From contig JACQFI010000129.1 of assembly GCA_016200135.1 (NCBI GenBank), forward strand, positions 20,468-84,467: DNA of 64,000 nucleotides, read 5' to 3'. Below the pieces are notes generated by a model. That model was not told the origin of the DNA. It was given only the letters and a program-made list of their open reading frames with translations, and did not search any database. How positions within the stretch are numbered: the first letter of the stretch is position 1; the number at the start of each line of letters is the position of its first letter. A program made the position numbers and the translations under genes. The DNA is from Planctomycetota bacterium (GTDB lineage: Bacteria > Planctomycetota > SZUA-567 > H5-PLA8). Positions 18,144 to 25,818 of the stretch are shown piece by piece.

Positions 18144-19133
18144 CTACTTCTTCAGGAATCCGAGCAGACCGCCCTTCGGCACTCCGGGAGCCGCGGCCGT
18201 TCCGCTCTCTCCGGGTTTCTTCGCGCTTTCTTGTTTCTCATCCGGCGTCGCCGCCGTACCGCCCGCCGGACTGCCGGGAATCGATTTCTTGAGCCCCGAA
18301 GCGCCCGCCGGCGGCTTGCCACCCGCGAACGCCGAGATCCTGCCGCTGGCGCCCGTGGAGGGCAAGCGCGCGGAGGACGAACCCGTTGGCGCTCCCGCTG
18401 CGGGCGCGGCCTGCTGCACCACCGGAGCTTTCACGGGCGCGGGCTTCACAGGCGCTTTCAGCGAACCTTCCACCGCCGCCAGCGCCTCTTCCAGCACCGA
18501 AGACGAGGAGCCCGTCACCGCGTTCACCGCGGCGGCCATATCGTTCGCTTCTTCGGCGGGTGCTTTCGCAGCGGCAGCCTTCCCCGCGGTGGGCGCTTTC
18601 GCGGCGGCAGGAGCCGCCACTTCGTTGTTGAGCAGCAGGTTGCCAAGGCTCGAGAGTTCGTCCGCGGGCTTGCCCTCTTCCTTCTTGCGGTCCTTGAAGT
18701 TCTTCTGAATCGACTCGTAGATGTCCTTCCACGTGCCCACGTACTGGCAGACCCGGCAGCCGCTCAGGCGTTCCAGTTCGTCCAGCACGTCGTGGTTCAT
18801 CAGGCCCGAACCGACGATCACCAGCACATTGCCGATCTTGTCGATGGGCAGGAACTGGTACTCGCGCAGAATGGATTCCGGGAACAGGTCGAAGATATTC
18901 TTCCCGATGTTGTACTGCTCGATGGAGATGTAGGGCAGCCCGAACTGCTGAGAGATCGTGGAGGCGATCGCGTCTTCGGTGACGAACCCAAGCTTGACCA
19001 GGGCCTCGCCCAGGAAAAGGTTCGACTTGCGCTGTTCCACCAGCGCCAGCTTAACCTGATCCTCCGTAACCAGCCCCTCGGCGCGCAACAGCTCGCCCAG
19101 GCGCCGCTTGGTCATTCGCGTTACACGCGCCAC
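18144..19133 (-). CDS. stand-alone MshEN/GspE-N domain protein
   Basis: This 329-residue protein has one GspE N-terminal (MshEN) domain at about 1-150, with the RRLGELLRAEGLVTEDQVKLAL and VLVIVGSGLMNHDVLDELERLSG segments. A long Ala/Pro/Gly/Ser-rich, probably disordered tail ends in a conserved-looking GGLLGFLKK. There is no ATPase domain. MshEN domains commonly bind c-di-GMP and interact with the motor, so this may be a regulatory subunit for PilB or PilT. The GTG at 19133 is chosen over the ATG at 19115 because AGAGGGT lies seven bases upstream. It sits between pilT and pilB in the operon. Confidence 0.85.
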   Translation of the reverse strand: MARVTRMTKRRLGELLRAEGLVTEDQVKLALVEQRKSNLFLGEALVKLGFVTEDAIASTISQQFGLPYISIEQYNIGKNIFDLFPESILREYQFLPIDKIGNVLVIVGSGLMNHDVLDELERLSGCRVCQYVGTWKDIYESIQKNFKDRKKEEGKPADELSSLGNLLLNNEVAAPAAAKAPTAGKAAAAKAPAEEANDMAAAVNAVTGSSSSVLEEALAAVEGSLKAPVKPAPVKAPVVQQAAPAAGAPTGSSSARLPSTGASGRISAFAGGKPPAGASGLKKSIPGSPAGGTAATPDEKQESAKKPGESGTAAAPGVPKGGLLGFLKK

Positions 19134-19191
19134 GGTTCGACCCTCTGAACTCCATCTGCCTGCGCGGGTACGCCCCCGCGCCGGAAAAGGC

Positions 19192-20256
19192 CTAGCCCTT
19201 CTCGAACATCTTCTTGAGGTCTTCCGGATTGTGCGAATAGCCGAACGCATCCTTGTTGGTGATCTTGCCCGTGCGGTACAGGTCGAAGAGCGACTGGTTC
19301 ATCGTCTTCATGCCCAACTTGCCGCCGGTCTGGATCGACGAGTAGATCTGGTGGACCTTGTCGTCGCGGATGTTCGCCCGGATCGCGTCGCTCGGGAGCA
19401 TGATCTCAGCGCACAGCACGCGCCCCTTGCCCTGCGCCAGCGGCAGCAGTTGCTGGCAGAAGACGCCTTCCAGCACGAACGAGAGCTGCGTACGAATCTG
19501 GTTCTGCTGCTCGGCCGGAAAGACGTCGATGATGCGGTTGATCGTCTGCACGCAGTTCGACGTGTGCAGCGTGGCGAAGGTCAAATGGCCGGTCTCGGCC
19601 AGCGTCAGGCCCAACTCGATCGTTTCTTTGTCGCGCATTTCGCCGATCAGCACGACGTCCGGGTCCTGGCGCAGCACGTGCTTCAGCGCCTGCGCGAAAC
19701 TGCGCGTATCGGGACCGACTTCACGCTGGTTCACCAGGCACTGCTTGTTCCGGTGCACGAACTCGATGGGATCTTCGATGGTGATGATGTGGTACTGGCC
19801 GTTCGTATTGATATGATCGATCATGGCCGCGAGCGTCGTGGATTTGCCCGAACCCGTCGCGCCGGTCACCAGGATCAGGCCCTTGGGCAGGTCGCAGAGG
19901 CCGATGCAGACCTGCGACGGCACGCCCAACTGTTCGAACGTCGCGATCTCGTAGGGAATCACCCGAATGGCCGTCCCGACCGCGCCGCGCTGGTAGAAGA
20001 CGTTCACGCGGAAGCGCCCGATCCCCGAGATGCCGAAGCTCATGTCGAGCTCCTTCTCGGATTCGAACTTCGCGATCTGCTCGTTGTCCAGGATCGAATA
20101 AACCAGCTTCTGCGTCATCTCGGAATCGAGGATGTCGTACTCGAGCGGCACCAGCGCGCCGTCGATGCGAATACGCGGCGGCGAACCCGCGCTGATATGC
20201 AAGTCCGACGAACGCCGTTCCATCATGATCCGCAGCAGTTCTTCCAGTGTGACCAT
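19192..20256 (-). CDS. pilT: type IV pilus retraction ATPase
   Basis: A 354-residue PilT. The start MVTLEELLRIMMERRSSDLH is typical. Walker A is GATGSGKST, the Asp box is IITIEDPIEFVH, the Walker B region is VVLIGEMRDKETIELG and the His box is TFATLHTSNCVQTINR. The retraction-specific C-terminal motif AIRNLIRE is AIRANIRD here. It is the first gene of the pil operon, 114 bases downstream of the predicted promoter -10 box, and pilB is two genes further on. Confidence 0.96.
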   Translation of the reverse strand: MVTLEELLRIMMERRSSDLHISAGSPPRIRIDGALVPLEYDILDSEMTQKLVYSILDNEQIAKFESEKELDMSFGISGIGRFRVNVFYQRGAVGTAIRVIPYEIATFEQLGVPSQVCIGLCDLPKGLILVTGATGSGKSTTLAAMIDHINTNGQYHIITIEDPIEFVHRNKQCLVNQREVGPDTRSFAQALKHVLRQDPDVVLIGEMRDKETIELGLTLAETGHLTFATLHTSNCVQTINRIIDVFPAEQQNQIRTQLSFVLEGVFCQQLLPLAQGKGRVLCAEIMLPSDAIRANIRDDKVHQIYSSIQTGGKLGMKTMNQSLFDLYRTGKITNKDAFGYSHNPEDLKKMFEKG

Positions 20257-20346
20257 TCGGCCTCGACTCTCGGTTTGCGCTTCTTCCAGACGCGCGCGCC
20301 TTAACTTTTTTCGGTTCGATCGCCCAACCAGAAGCCACTACCTCAT

Positions 20347-20361
20347 TTGCACTATGTGCAA
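20347..20361. promoter_or_regulatory. perfect hairpin/operator near pil operon start
   Basis: TTGCAC-TAT-GTGCAA is a perfect six-base inverted repeat. It begins nine bases downstream of the -10 box in the direction of pilT, so it covers about +2 to +16 of the predicted transcript. It could be an operator or a 5' UTR hairpin. Confidence 0.45.
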
Positions 20362-20369
20362 GCACCTAA

Positions 20370-20397
20370 AATCTAACACTCATGTATCGGTTGTCAA
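20370..20397 (-). promoter_or_regulatory. sigma-70-like promoter of the pil operon
   Basis: On the minus strand TTGACA (20392-20397) and TAGATT (20370-20375) are separated by 16 bases. The -35 is a consensus match and the -10 matches four of six. The predicted start lies about 105 bases before pilT. No -24/-12 sigma-54 element was seen here. Confidence 0.6.
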
Positions 20398-20511
20398 GTA
20401 AGCAGTTCTGAAGGAAGTGCACAAAGGGATTCCATGCAACCTCCAGCCTGTAGTGTGACTGGAAGGGCTACATGGATAATGCACAACTTTGGTAGTTTGG
20501 CGGACTACCGG

Positions 20512-21135
20512 CTACTCAGGAAGAATTCGAACCTTGCGGCCTTCAACCTTAAGGCGACCTGCTGCAAAGAGCCGGATAACCTCGGGATATACCTCACGTT
20601 CCGCCTCTTGAACCCGCTGCGCAAGGCGCTCGGTTGAATCGCTTTCCAGGACCGGAACGGAGCGTTGGGCGATGATGGGCCCGTGATCGTACTCGTTATC
20701 CACAAAATGAACCGTACAGCCAGCCACCTTGCAGCCGGCCTTGAGTACCGCCTCGTGGACCTTGTTGCCGTAGTAGCCCTTGCCGCCGAAGCTCGGCAGG
20801 AGGGCCGGGTGGATGTTGATCACGCGGTGCTCGTAGGCGGGTGGAATCTTTAACAGCGAGAGGAACCCCGCAAGGCACACCAGGTCCGGCTTGACGGGCT
20901 CGAGCGCGGCAAAGATCGCCTCGGAGAACTCTTCGGGCAGCACGAACCTCTTGCGCTCGACCACCGCCGTCGGCACGCCACGCGCCTTGGCGCGCTTCAG
21001 GCCATAGGCGTCCGGCCGGCTGCCGATCACCAGCGCGACCTCGGCGGGCAGCTTGCCCTGTTCTTTTAGAACAAAGAAGTTCTCCAGCGTCGTACCGGAA
21101 CCGCTTAGGAGCACCGCCAGCCGCAGGTTCTTCAC
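20512..21135 (-). CDS. purN: phosphoribosylglycinamide formyltransferase
   Basis: GART transfers a formyl group from 10-formyl-THF to GAR in purine synthesis. The 207-residue protein has the phosphate-binding start LLSGSGTTLENF. The catalytic triad is the asparagine and histidine of INIHPALLPSF and the aspartate of YDHGPIIAQ, with GCTVHFVDNEYD before it. Length and motifs match PurN. It starts at GTG (21135), preceded by a G-rich GGGGGA element. It lies alone between the pil operon and a secreted protein gene on the same strand. Confidence 0.95.
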   Translation of the reverse strand: MKNLRLAVLLSGSGTTLENFFVLKEQGKLPAEVALVIGSRPDAYGLKRAKARGVPTAVVERKRFVLPEEFSEAIFAALEPVKPDLVCLAGFLSLLKIPPAYEHRVINIHPALLPSFGGKGYYGNKVHEAVLKAGCKVAGCTVHFVDNEYDHGPIIAQRSVPVLESDSTERLAQRVQEAEREVYPEVIRLFAAGRLKVEGRKVRILPE

Positions 21136-21197
21136 GCGTCCCCCACCCTCGCTCGTCTCTTTCTAGCACGCCGATTCTACCGCATGGCGTGTGCGTT

Positions 21198-22208
21198 CTA
21201 CTTCACCGCTTTCCAGGAACTCTCCAACTTGAATTGGGCCTCGAAGGGTTCCGCGCCGGGCTTCGCGACATCGACCTGGATGTTCACGCGGGCCTCCAGC
21301 AGGCTCTGGCTGCCCAGCGCGATCTTGAGGCTCCCACCCACACTGCACCTCACGTCCGCATTCGGGAACGCCATGCCCGCCCATTCGACGGTCTTGTGCG
21401 CCGTCGCGGCACAGCTCCCGGAAAACTCCACGCTCGCGACGCGACCCGCCCCCGAACCCGAACCCGCGATATCCCGAATTCGGTACGTCACCTCCACCGT
21501 CGGCGCGGGGGAGAGCGGCGCTGGAAACGGAAGCACAGCCAACTGATGCAGTGGCTTGTCCTTGGGCCAATCGTCAAGCTTCGCAGCAGGCAACAGGAGC
21601 AGCGTCTCGCGGTCGAGCCGGAGCGAATCGGCGAAGGGCCAAGCCTCACCTTCCGCCGAAACGGTGCTTGCCCCCCACGCGCCGGCAATGCCGTCCAGCG
21701 TGTACCACGGTGTCTGCGCGAGCTGCTTCAAGCCCAGCTTGTCGGCCGCCCCCGCGCCGGAACTCAAGTACTTCACCCGCTTTCCGTCGGAACGCTCGTC
21801 GTAGGCATAGGCATCGAAGCGCAGCGTGCGCTCGGGGCCTTCCGCGTCGATCTCCCGGTGGAATTTTGAGACGCCGACGGTCAGCCGGGGCCCCGAAGGA
21901 CCGGAGGCCGGGCCCGCCAGCACCACCGTCAGGTTGGTTTTCGCGGGAAGCCGGCCTTTATACCAGATCTCGCGGCCATTCAGCTTGGTCTTGATCTCTT
22001 CGATGCGTTCGACTTCGTACGCTTTAGGCGCTGCGAAATGCCAGGGAAACGGCGCGTTGGGCTTAGCCGCCGGGTTATCGGGCTGCTTGAGCGGCACGGC
22101 GGCCTCGGGCGGCGTGCTCTTGGACGTCTCGGCCGCGAAGAGCGGCCCGGCCGTGAAGGCGCATGCCAGCGCCCATAGAAAAAGTGCGCGCGCCAGCGGC
22201 GACGGCAT
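21198..22208 (-). CDS. secreted protein of unknown function
   Basis: About 336 residues from the ATG at 22208. The signal peptide is MPSPLARALFLWALACAFTA with cleavage near PLFA-AE, which is why this start is preferred over in-frame ATGs further upstream (22241). The mature part has beta-rich segments such as VEVTYRIRDIAGSGSGAGRV and ARVNIQVDVAKPGAEPFEAQF near the end, with several tryptophans. I do not recognise the family. It ends 62 bases before purN on the same strand. It may be a periplasmic beta-sandwich protein. Confidence 0.65.
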   Translation of the reverse strand: MPSPLARALFLWALACAFTAGPLFAAETSKSTPPEAAVPLKQPDNPAAKPNAPFPWHFAAPKAYEVERIEEIKTKLNGREIWYKGRLPAKTNLTVVLAGPASGPSGPRLTVGVSKFHREIDAEGPERTLRFDAYAYDERSDGKRVKYLSSGAGAADKLGLKQLAQTPWYTLDGIAGAWGASTVSAEGEAWPFADSLRLDRETLLLLPAAKLDDWPKDKPLHQLAVLPFPAPLSPAPTVEVTYRIRDIAGSGSGAGRVASVEFSGSCAATAHKTVEWAGMAFPNADVRCSVGGSLKIALGSQSLLEARVNIQVDVAKPGAEPFEAQFKLESSWKAVK

Positions 22209-22335
22209 GGGGACTCGCTTTCCGGGCTCTAAGATTGGCATCCGACCCAGAGGAGTTTTACTGTTTTTCACACGCCGCAACAAGCGCTTTGAACCGTCTG
22301 GGGTTCAGAACGAGCGTGCGAGGCGCATCGGCGGT

Positions 22336-24321
22336 TCAAAGCGGCGGCGCTGGCTGCGTCGGGTTCGTATCCAGAACCTGGCGTACTTTCTGCGCGAGGG
22401 AAATGGGGGTATAGGGTTTCTGTAATAACGCCAAGGTGTCCTGCAGCAGGCCGTGGCGCACCACCGCGTCGTCGGTATAACCGCTCATGTACAGCACTTT
22501 CATGCGGGGGAATTGCGGTTTGAGTTGCGCGGCCATCTCGGGGCCGCCGAGGTTGGGCATGACCACGTCCGTCACGACCAAGTCGATCGTATCGCCCTGT
22601 GCGCGCGCGACGCTCAACGCGTCTTTCCCATCGACGGCCACCAATACCTTGTAGCCCAGCGATTGCAGGCTCATGGTTGTTAGTGCGCGTACGGATTCTT
22701 CGTCTTCGACGAGAAGAATCGTCTCCGTTCCCTGGAGGTTTGAAATCGCGGGCGCGGCGGCCTCCTGGGCCGCCTCATCGGCCACGGCCGGAAAGAAGAT
22801 TTTGAACGTCGTTCCGAGCCCCGGCTCGCTGTAGACATGGATGCATCCGCCGCTCTGTTCGACGATTCCCAAGACCATCGACAAGCCCAGCCCGGTGCCT
22901 TTGCCCACGCCCTTGGTGGTGTAAAAGGGTTCGAAGATTCGGGACAGGACCTCCTTTTTCATTCCGCAGCCGGTATCGCTCACCGCCAGCATGACATGCG
23001 GACCGAGTTTGGCTTTAAGATGCGTGCTGGTGAAATGACCGTCGAGCAAGACATTGCCGGTCTCCACCGTCAATTGCCCGCCTTGAGGCATCATGGCGTC
23101 CCGCGCATTGACGGCCAGATTCATAAGCACTTGATCCAGTTGCCCGGGATCGACTTTTACTTTGCTTAAATTCGGCGTCAGTACAGTCGTGAAGCGGACG
23201 GCTTCGCCGATCAGCCTGCGCAGCATCTTTCCGGTATCCGCGACCACCGCGTTCAGATCGAGAATTTTGGGTTGCAGAATGCTCTGGCGGCTGAAGCCAA
23301 GGAGCTGGCGCGTCAGCGTCGCGGCCCGGCCGGCGGCATCGCTTATGGCTTTGATCTTTTCAAGCGCCTTTGGGTCGGCGGCTTTCGACTGCAGCAGGAT
23401 TTGGCTATACCCAGAAATAATGGTGAGCAGATTATTGAAATCGTGCGCGACGCCCCCCGCCAAGCGGCCGACTGCGTCCATCTTTTGGGACTGCCGCAAC
23501 TGCTCTTCCAGCCTGCGCCGCCCGGTAATGTCGGTGCCGATGCTCAGGATCTCCGCCACCTGTCCGTGCGCATCGCGCACGATCCGGTTCGTCCAGGCGA
23601 TCCACACACGCTCGCCATTGCGCTTGATGTTTTCATTAATGTTCTGCTCGAACGATTCGGGCGCCGCGCAAATTTCCTCCATTAACTGCTTCAAATCGCG
23701 GCCCTGAGTTTCCGTGGGCGGCACGATGGTCTCCAGAACGTGCCGGCCGACGATCTCGTCGCTGGAGTAGCCAAAGAACCGCTGGCCGAACTCGTTGAGG
23801 AACGTCATGCGGCCTGCGGCATTCCAGCGCAGGATGATGCTATTCGCGTTTTCCACCAGCTCGCGGTATTTCCGCTCGCTCTCTTCAATCCGGATCTCGG
23901 CGCGTTTGCGTTCGGAGTTGTCGATGCCCACGCCCACCAGACAGGGCCGGCCTTCGAACAGCACGCGCCGGCCTGTAAAGAAAAAGGGGGTGGCTGCGCC
24001 GTCTTTCGCCACGAACGCGGCCTCAACGGAGGATTCTCCTAGGGCAAACACTTCCGCGATACGTTCTTCCACCCGCGCCTTGTCTGCGCCGCTAAAGAAT
24101 TCGAGCGGATGCATCCGGCCAATCTCTTCGCTAGAGTAGCCCGAGACCGTCTCAAAGTTCCGGTTCCAGCGCAGGAAGCGGCCTTGCCCATCGTAAAAAT
24201 AGAGAATACCCGGCATGCTCTCGATCATCGCTTCCGAGAACTGCCGCTCGTTGCGCAGTTTCTGCTCGGGATCGGGACTTTCCGGCGAGCGGTTCGAACG
24301 GTCGGCCATAGTAGAATCCAC
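22336..24321 (-). CDS. hybrid PAS-PAS sensor kinase with C-terminal receiver
   Basis: A 661-residue protein without a clear membrane helix. It has two PAS domains (about 28-140 and 146-270), with linker helices SERKRAEIRIEESERKYREL typical of such kinases. The HisKA box contains the histidine in GGVAHDFNNLLTIISGYS. The HATPase has DTGCGM and GKGTGLGLSMVLGIV. A receiver domain (about 535-655) has the acceptor aspartate in LVVTDVVMPNLGG. The soluble VAHDFNN kinase family is usually involved in stress or signal relay rather than a fixed partner. Start is GTG 24321 or ATG 24309; the ribosome site is unclear. No cognate HTH regulator is adjacent. Confidence 0.88.
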   Translation of the reverse strand: MDSTMADRSNRSPESPDPEQKLRNERQFSEAMIESMPGILYFYDGQGRFLRWNRNFETVSGYSSEEIGRMHPLEFFSGADKARVEERIAEVFALGESSVEAAFVAKDGAATPFFFTGRRVLFEGRPCLVGVGIDNSERKRAEIRIEESERKYRELVENANSIILRWNAAGRMTFLNEFGQRFFGYSSDEIVGRHVLETIVPPTETQGRDLKQLMEEICAAPESFEQNINENIKRNGERVWIAWTNRIVRDAHGQVAEILSIGTDITGRRRLEEQLRQSQKMDAVGRLAGGVAHDFNNLLTIISGYSQILLQSKAADPKALEKIKAISDAAGRAATLTRQLLGFSRQSILQPKILDLNAVVADTGKMLRRLIGEAVRFTTVLTPNLSKVKVDPGQLDQVLMNLAVNARDAMMPQGGQLTVETGNVLLDGHFTSTHLKAKLGPHVMLAVSDTGCGMKKEVLSRIFEPFYTTKGVGKGTGLGLSMVLGIVEQSGGCIHVYSEPGLGTTFKIFFPAVADEAAQEAAAPAISNLQGTETILLVEDEESVRALTTMSLQSLGYKVLVAVDGKDALSVARAQGDTIDLVVTDVVMPNLGGPEMAAQLKPQFPRMKVLYMSGYTDDAVVRHGLLQDTLALLQKPYTPISLAQKVRQVLDTNPTQPAPPL

Positions 24322-24447
24322 GCTATGTTTATACGCAATGCCGCAGGTCTCTCCGGCTTAGCCTACCCTCATCCGTTGGTTTTAAAATCATGAAACCAAG
24401 TGCGTCTGCGGTCGAATTCAGCTTTATGGCGGGGCTACTGTGTGGAT

Positions 24448-24479
24448 AAAAAAAGGGGTGGCCATGATCGGCCACCCCT
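24448..24479 (-). terminator. strong intrinsic terminator
   Basis: On the minus strand AGGGGTGGCC and GGCCACCCCT form a perfect 10-bp stem around a six-base loop, followed by a run of seven T. It closes the gene ending at 24505. On the plus strand the A-run stands on the wrong side, so it serves the minus strand only. Confidence 0.9.
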
Positions 24480-24504
24480 ATTCAAACGGTATAACAGTTC
24501 TCTG

Positions 24505-25416
24505 TTATTCGCTCTTAACCAACTTTGCGGGCGAGACCGAGTTAGCGGCGGTCGCGATCCCGGTCTCCAGGTAGCGCTTGATCTTCAGGAGCGCGCCTGC
24601 GGTCACGTTCTCTTTGAAGACCGTCGGCAACGAAAGTTTCGCGTCGCGGTAGCGCAGCATCAGACGGCAGGCTTCGACGACCTGCTCAGGCTTGGCCTTT
24701 TCCACGTTAAAGCTTTCCCGCTTCTCGATTAGCACGCGGTTTGCCAGGACCTGCTCGTCGCCCTCTTCCTTCACCCGGCTGTTCCACGCATCCATCCACT
24801 TCCTGTCCTCGGCGGCGACGTCCAGATTGCACTTCTTGCAGTAGTCCCCCACGAAGCGTTCCGCAATCGGGAACAGATCGTTAATCGTAATCTGCGCCTT
24901 GTCTTCGGTCGGCACGTAGATCGCGACTTCCTTCTCCACGATCTTCTCGACGACCTTCGTGACCGTCTGCGACTTGCCGTCACCGCCCGCCACGCTCACG
25001 TTCACGTTGGGCGCTTCCTGCGGCGCGGAGGTCACGTAGACCCGCGGCTGCATCTCGGGCAAGACCACTTTGGTCTCGGGAACCTTGACATCCGCCGGTT
25101 GCACGTTGACGTTCACGGGCGAAACCAACGCCTTGGCCAGCGCCGGAACTTCCTTCATTACGCGCTGTACGACCTCTTCCGTGCTCACCTGCGGCGCCTG
25201 TGCGTGCATCGGCAACGCAACCTGCGCCTGCTGCCGGGAACCACCCACGAAGTAGAAGACGATCATGCTGCCCAGGATGATCGTCGTGATCATCAAAGGC
25301 ACGCCAAAGATGAAAATGTAGCCATTCATCTGGATCTCGATCCGGACGCGGCTCTTTCCAACTTCGTTGACCGGCTCCTTCTTCACCAACGGGGTCGGAC
25401 TGATCAAATCTTGCAT
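24505..25416 (-). CDS. single-pass membrane protein, unknown family
   Basis: A 303-residue protein with a cytoplasmic N-terminus of about 30 residues. One membrane helix lies at about 31-58 (GYIFIFGVPLMITTIILGSM), followed by a large outer domain. The domain has a repeated-acid/valine-rich linker (VNVNVQPADVKVPETKVVLP) and coiled-coil-like VTKVVEKIVEKEVA. A CKKC pair lies at about 195, within a helical region. The start is firm: AAGGAGG stands six bases before the ATG. It has its own promoter and terminator, so it is a monocistronic unit. No family is recognised. Confidence 0.8.
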   Translation of the reverse strand: MQDLISPTPLVKKEPVNEVGKSRVRIEIQMNGYIFIFGVPLMITTIILGSMIVFYFVGGSRQQAQVALPMHAQAPQVSTEEVVQRVMKEVPALAKALVSPVNVNVQPADVKVPETKVVLPEMQPRVYVTSAPQEAPNVNVSVAGGDGKSQTVTKVVEKIVEKEVAIYVPTEDKAQITINDLFPIAERFVGDYCKKCNLDVAAEDRKWMDAWNSRVKEEGDEQVLANRVLIEKRESFNVEKAKPEQVVEACRLMLRYRDAKLSLPTVFKENVTAGALLKIKRYLETGIATAANSVSPAKLVKSE

Positions 25417-25522
25417 CCCATCCTCCTTTCAACATCATCGCGAGCGCTCTGCGCGCGCCACGCACGTGGTAATCTACATTTGGTGCATGGTCGAGCGATT
25501 GGCGCTCGTGAAGTGGGCGGAG

Positions 25523-25550
25523 ACTATAGCGGGCTCCGATGCGGAGACAA
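25523..25550 (-). promoter_or_regulatory. promoter for the 303-residue membrane protein
   Basis: On the minus strand TTGTCT (25545-25550) and TATAGT (25523-25528) are 16 bases apart. The -10 matches five of six consensus positions. It predicts a leader of about 100 bases. A six-base inverted repeat CGAGCG/CGCTCG (25492-25508) lies in that leader. Confidence 0.6.
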
Positions 25551-25818
25551 CAGTTTTGTTTAAAACGACGCGCTCGCGGCGCGCAAATTCGACGGTGTGC
25601 ATTCTTTTGAAAGCAGCTCGACCACAGAAGGTGCATCACAATCTCTCACCCGTTCGAGAAACCGGAATATCTTCCTAACTACATGGTGAACCAAAACTTT
25701 GCTTTCATTATGCGGATTCGGTTTCTCCGCTGCAAGAATTTCAAAACAAAAGCGCCAACGCGCGCGGACATATCCGCAAAGCTTCGAATAATTTTTTTCT
25801 CCAACAGCGAAAAAATGC
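25551..25818. other. intergenic region downstream of ileS
   Basis: No gene is seen. The AT-rich part at 25690-25815 carries weak hairpins on the minus strand: GCGGA/TCCGC, and a GCGC/GCGC pair followed by TTTTGTTTT. The latter may terminate ileS. The rest holds nothing I can support. Confidence 0.35.

Noticed and set aside
16424..18292. 622-codon open frame opposite pilB
   Set aside because: Shadow of pilB on the other strand with histidine/arginine-rich composition.
15215..20256. Type II secretion system
   Set aside because: PilT, a stand-alone MshEN protein and PilS/PilR argue for type IV pili; no GspD, GspG or other secretion-specific genes are present.
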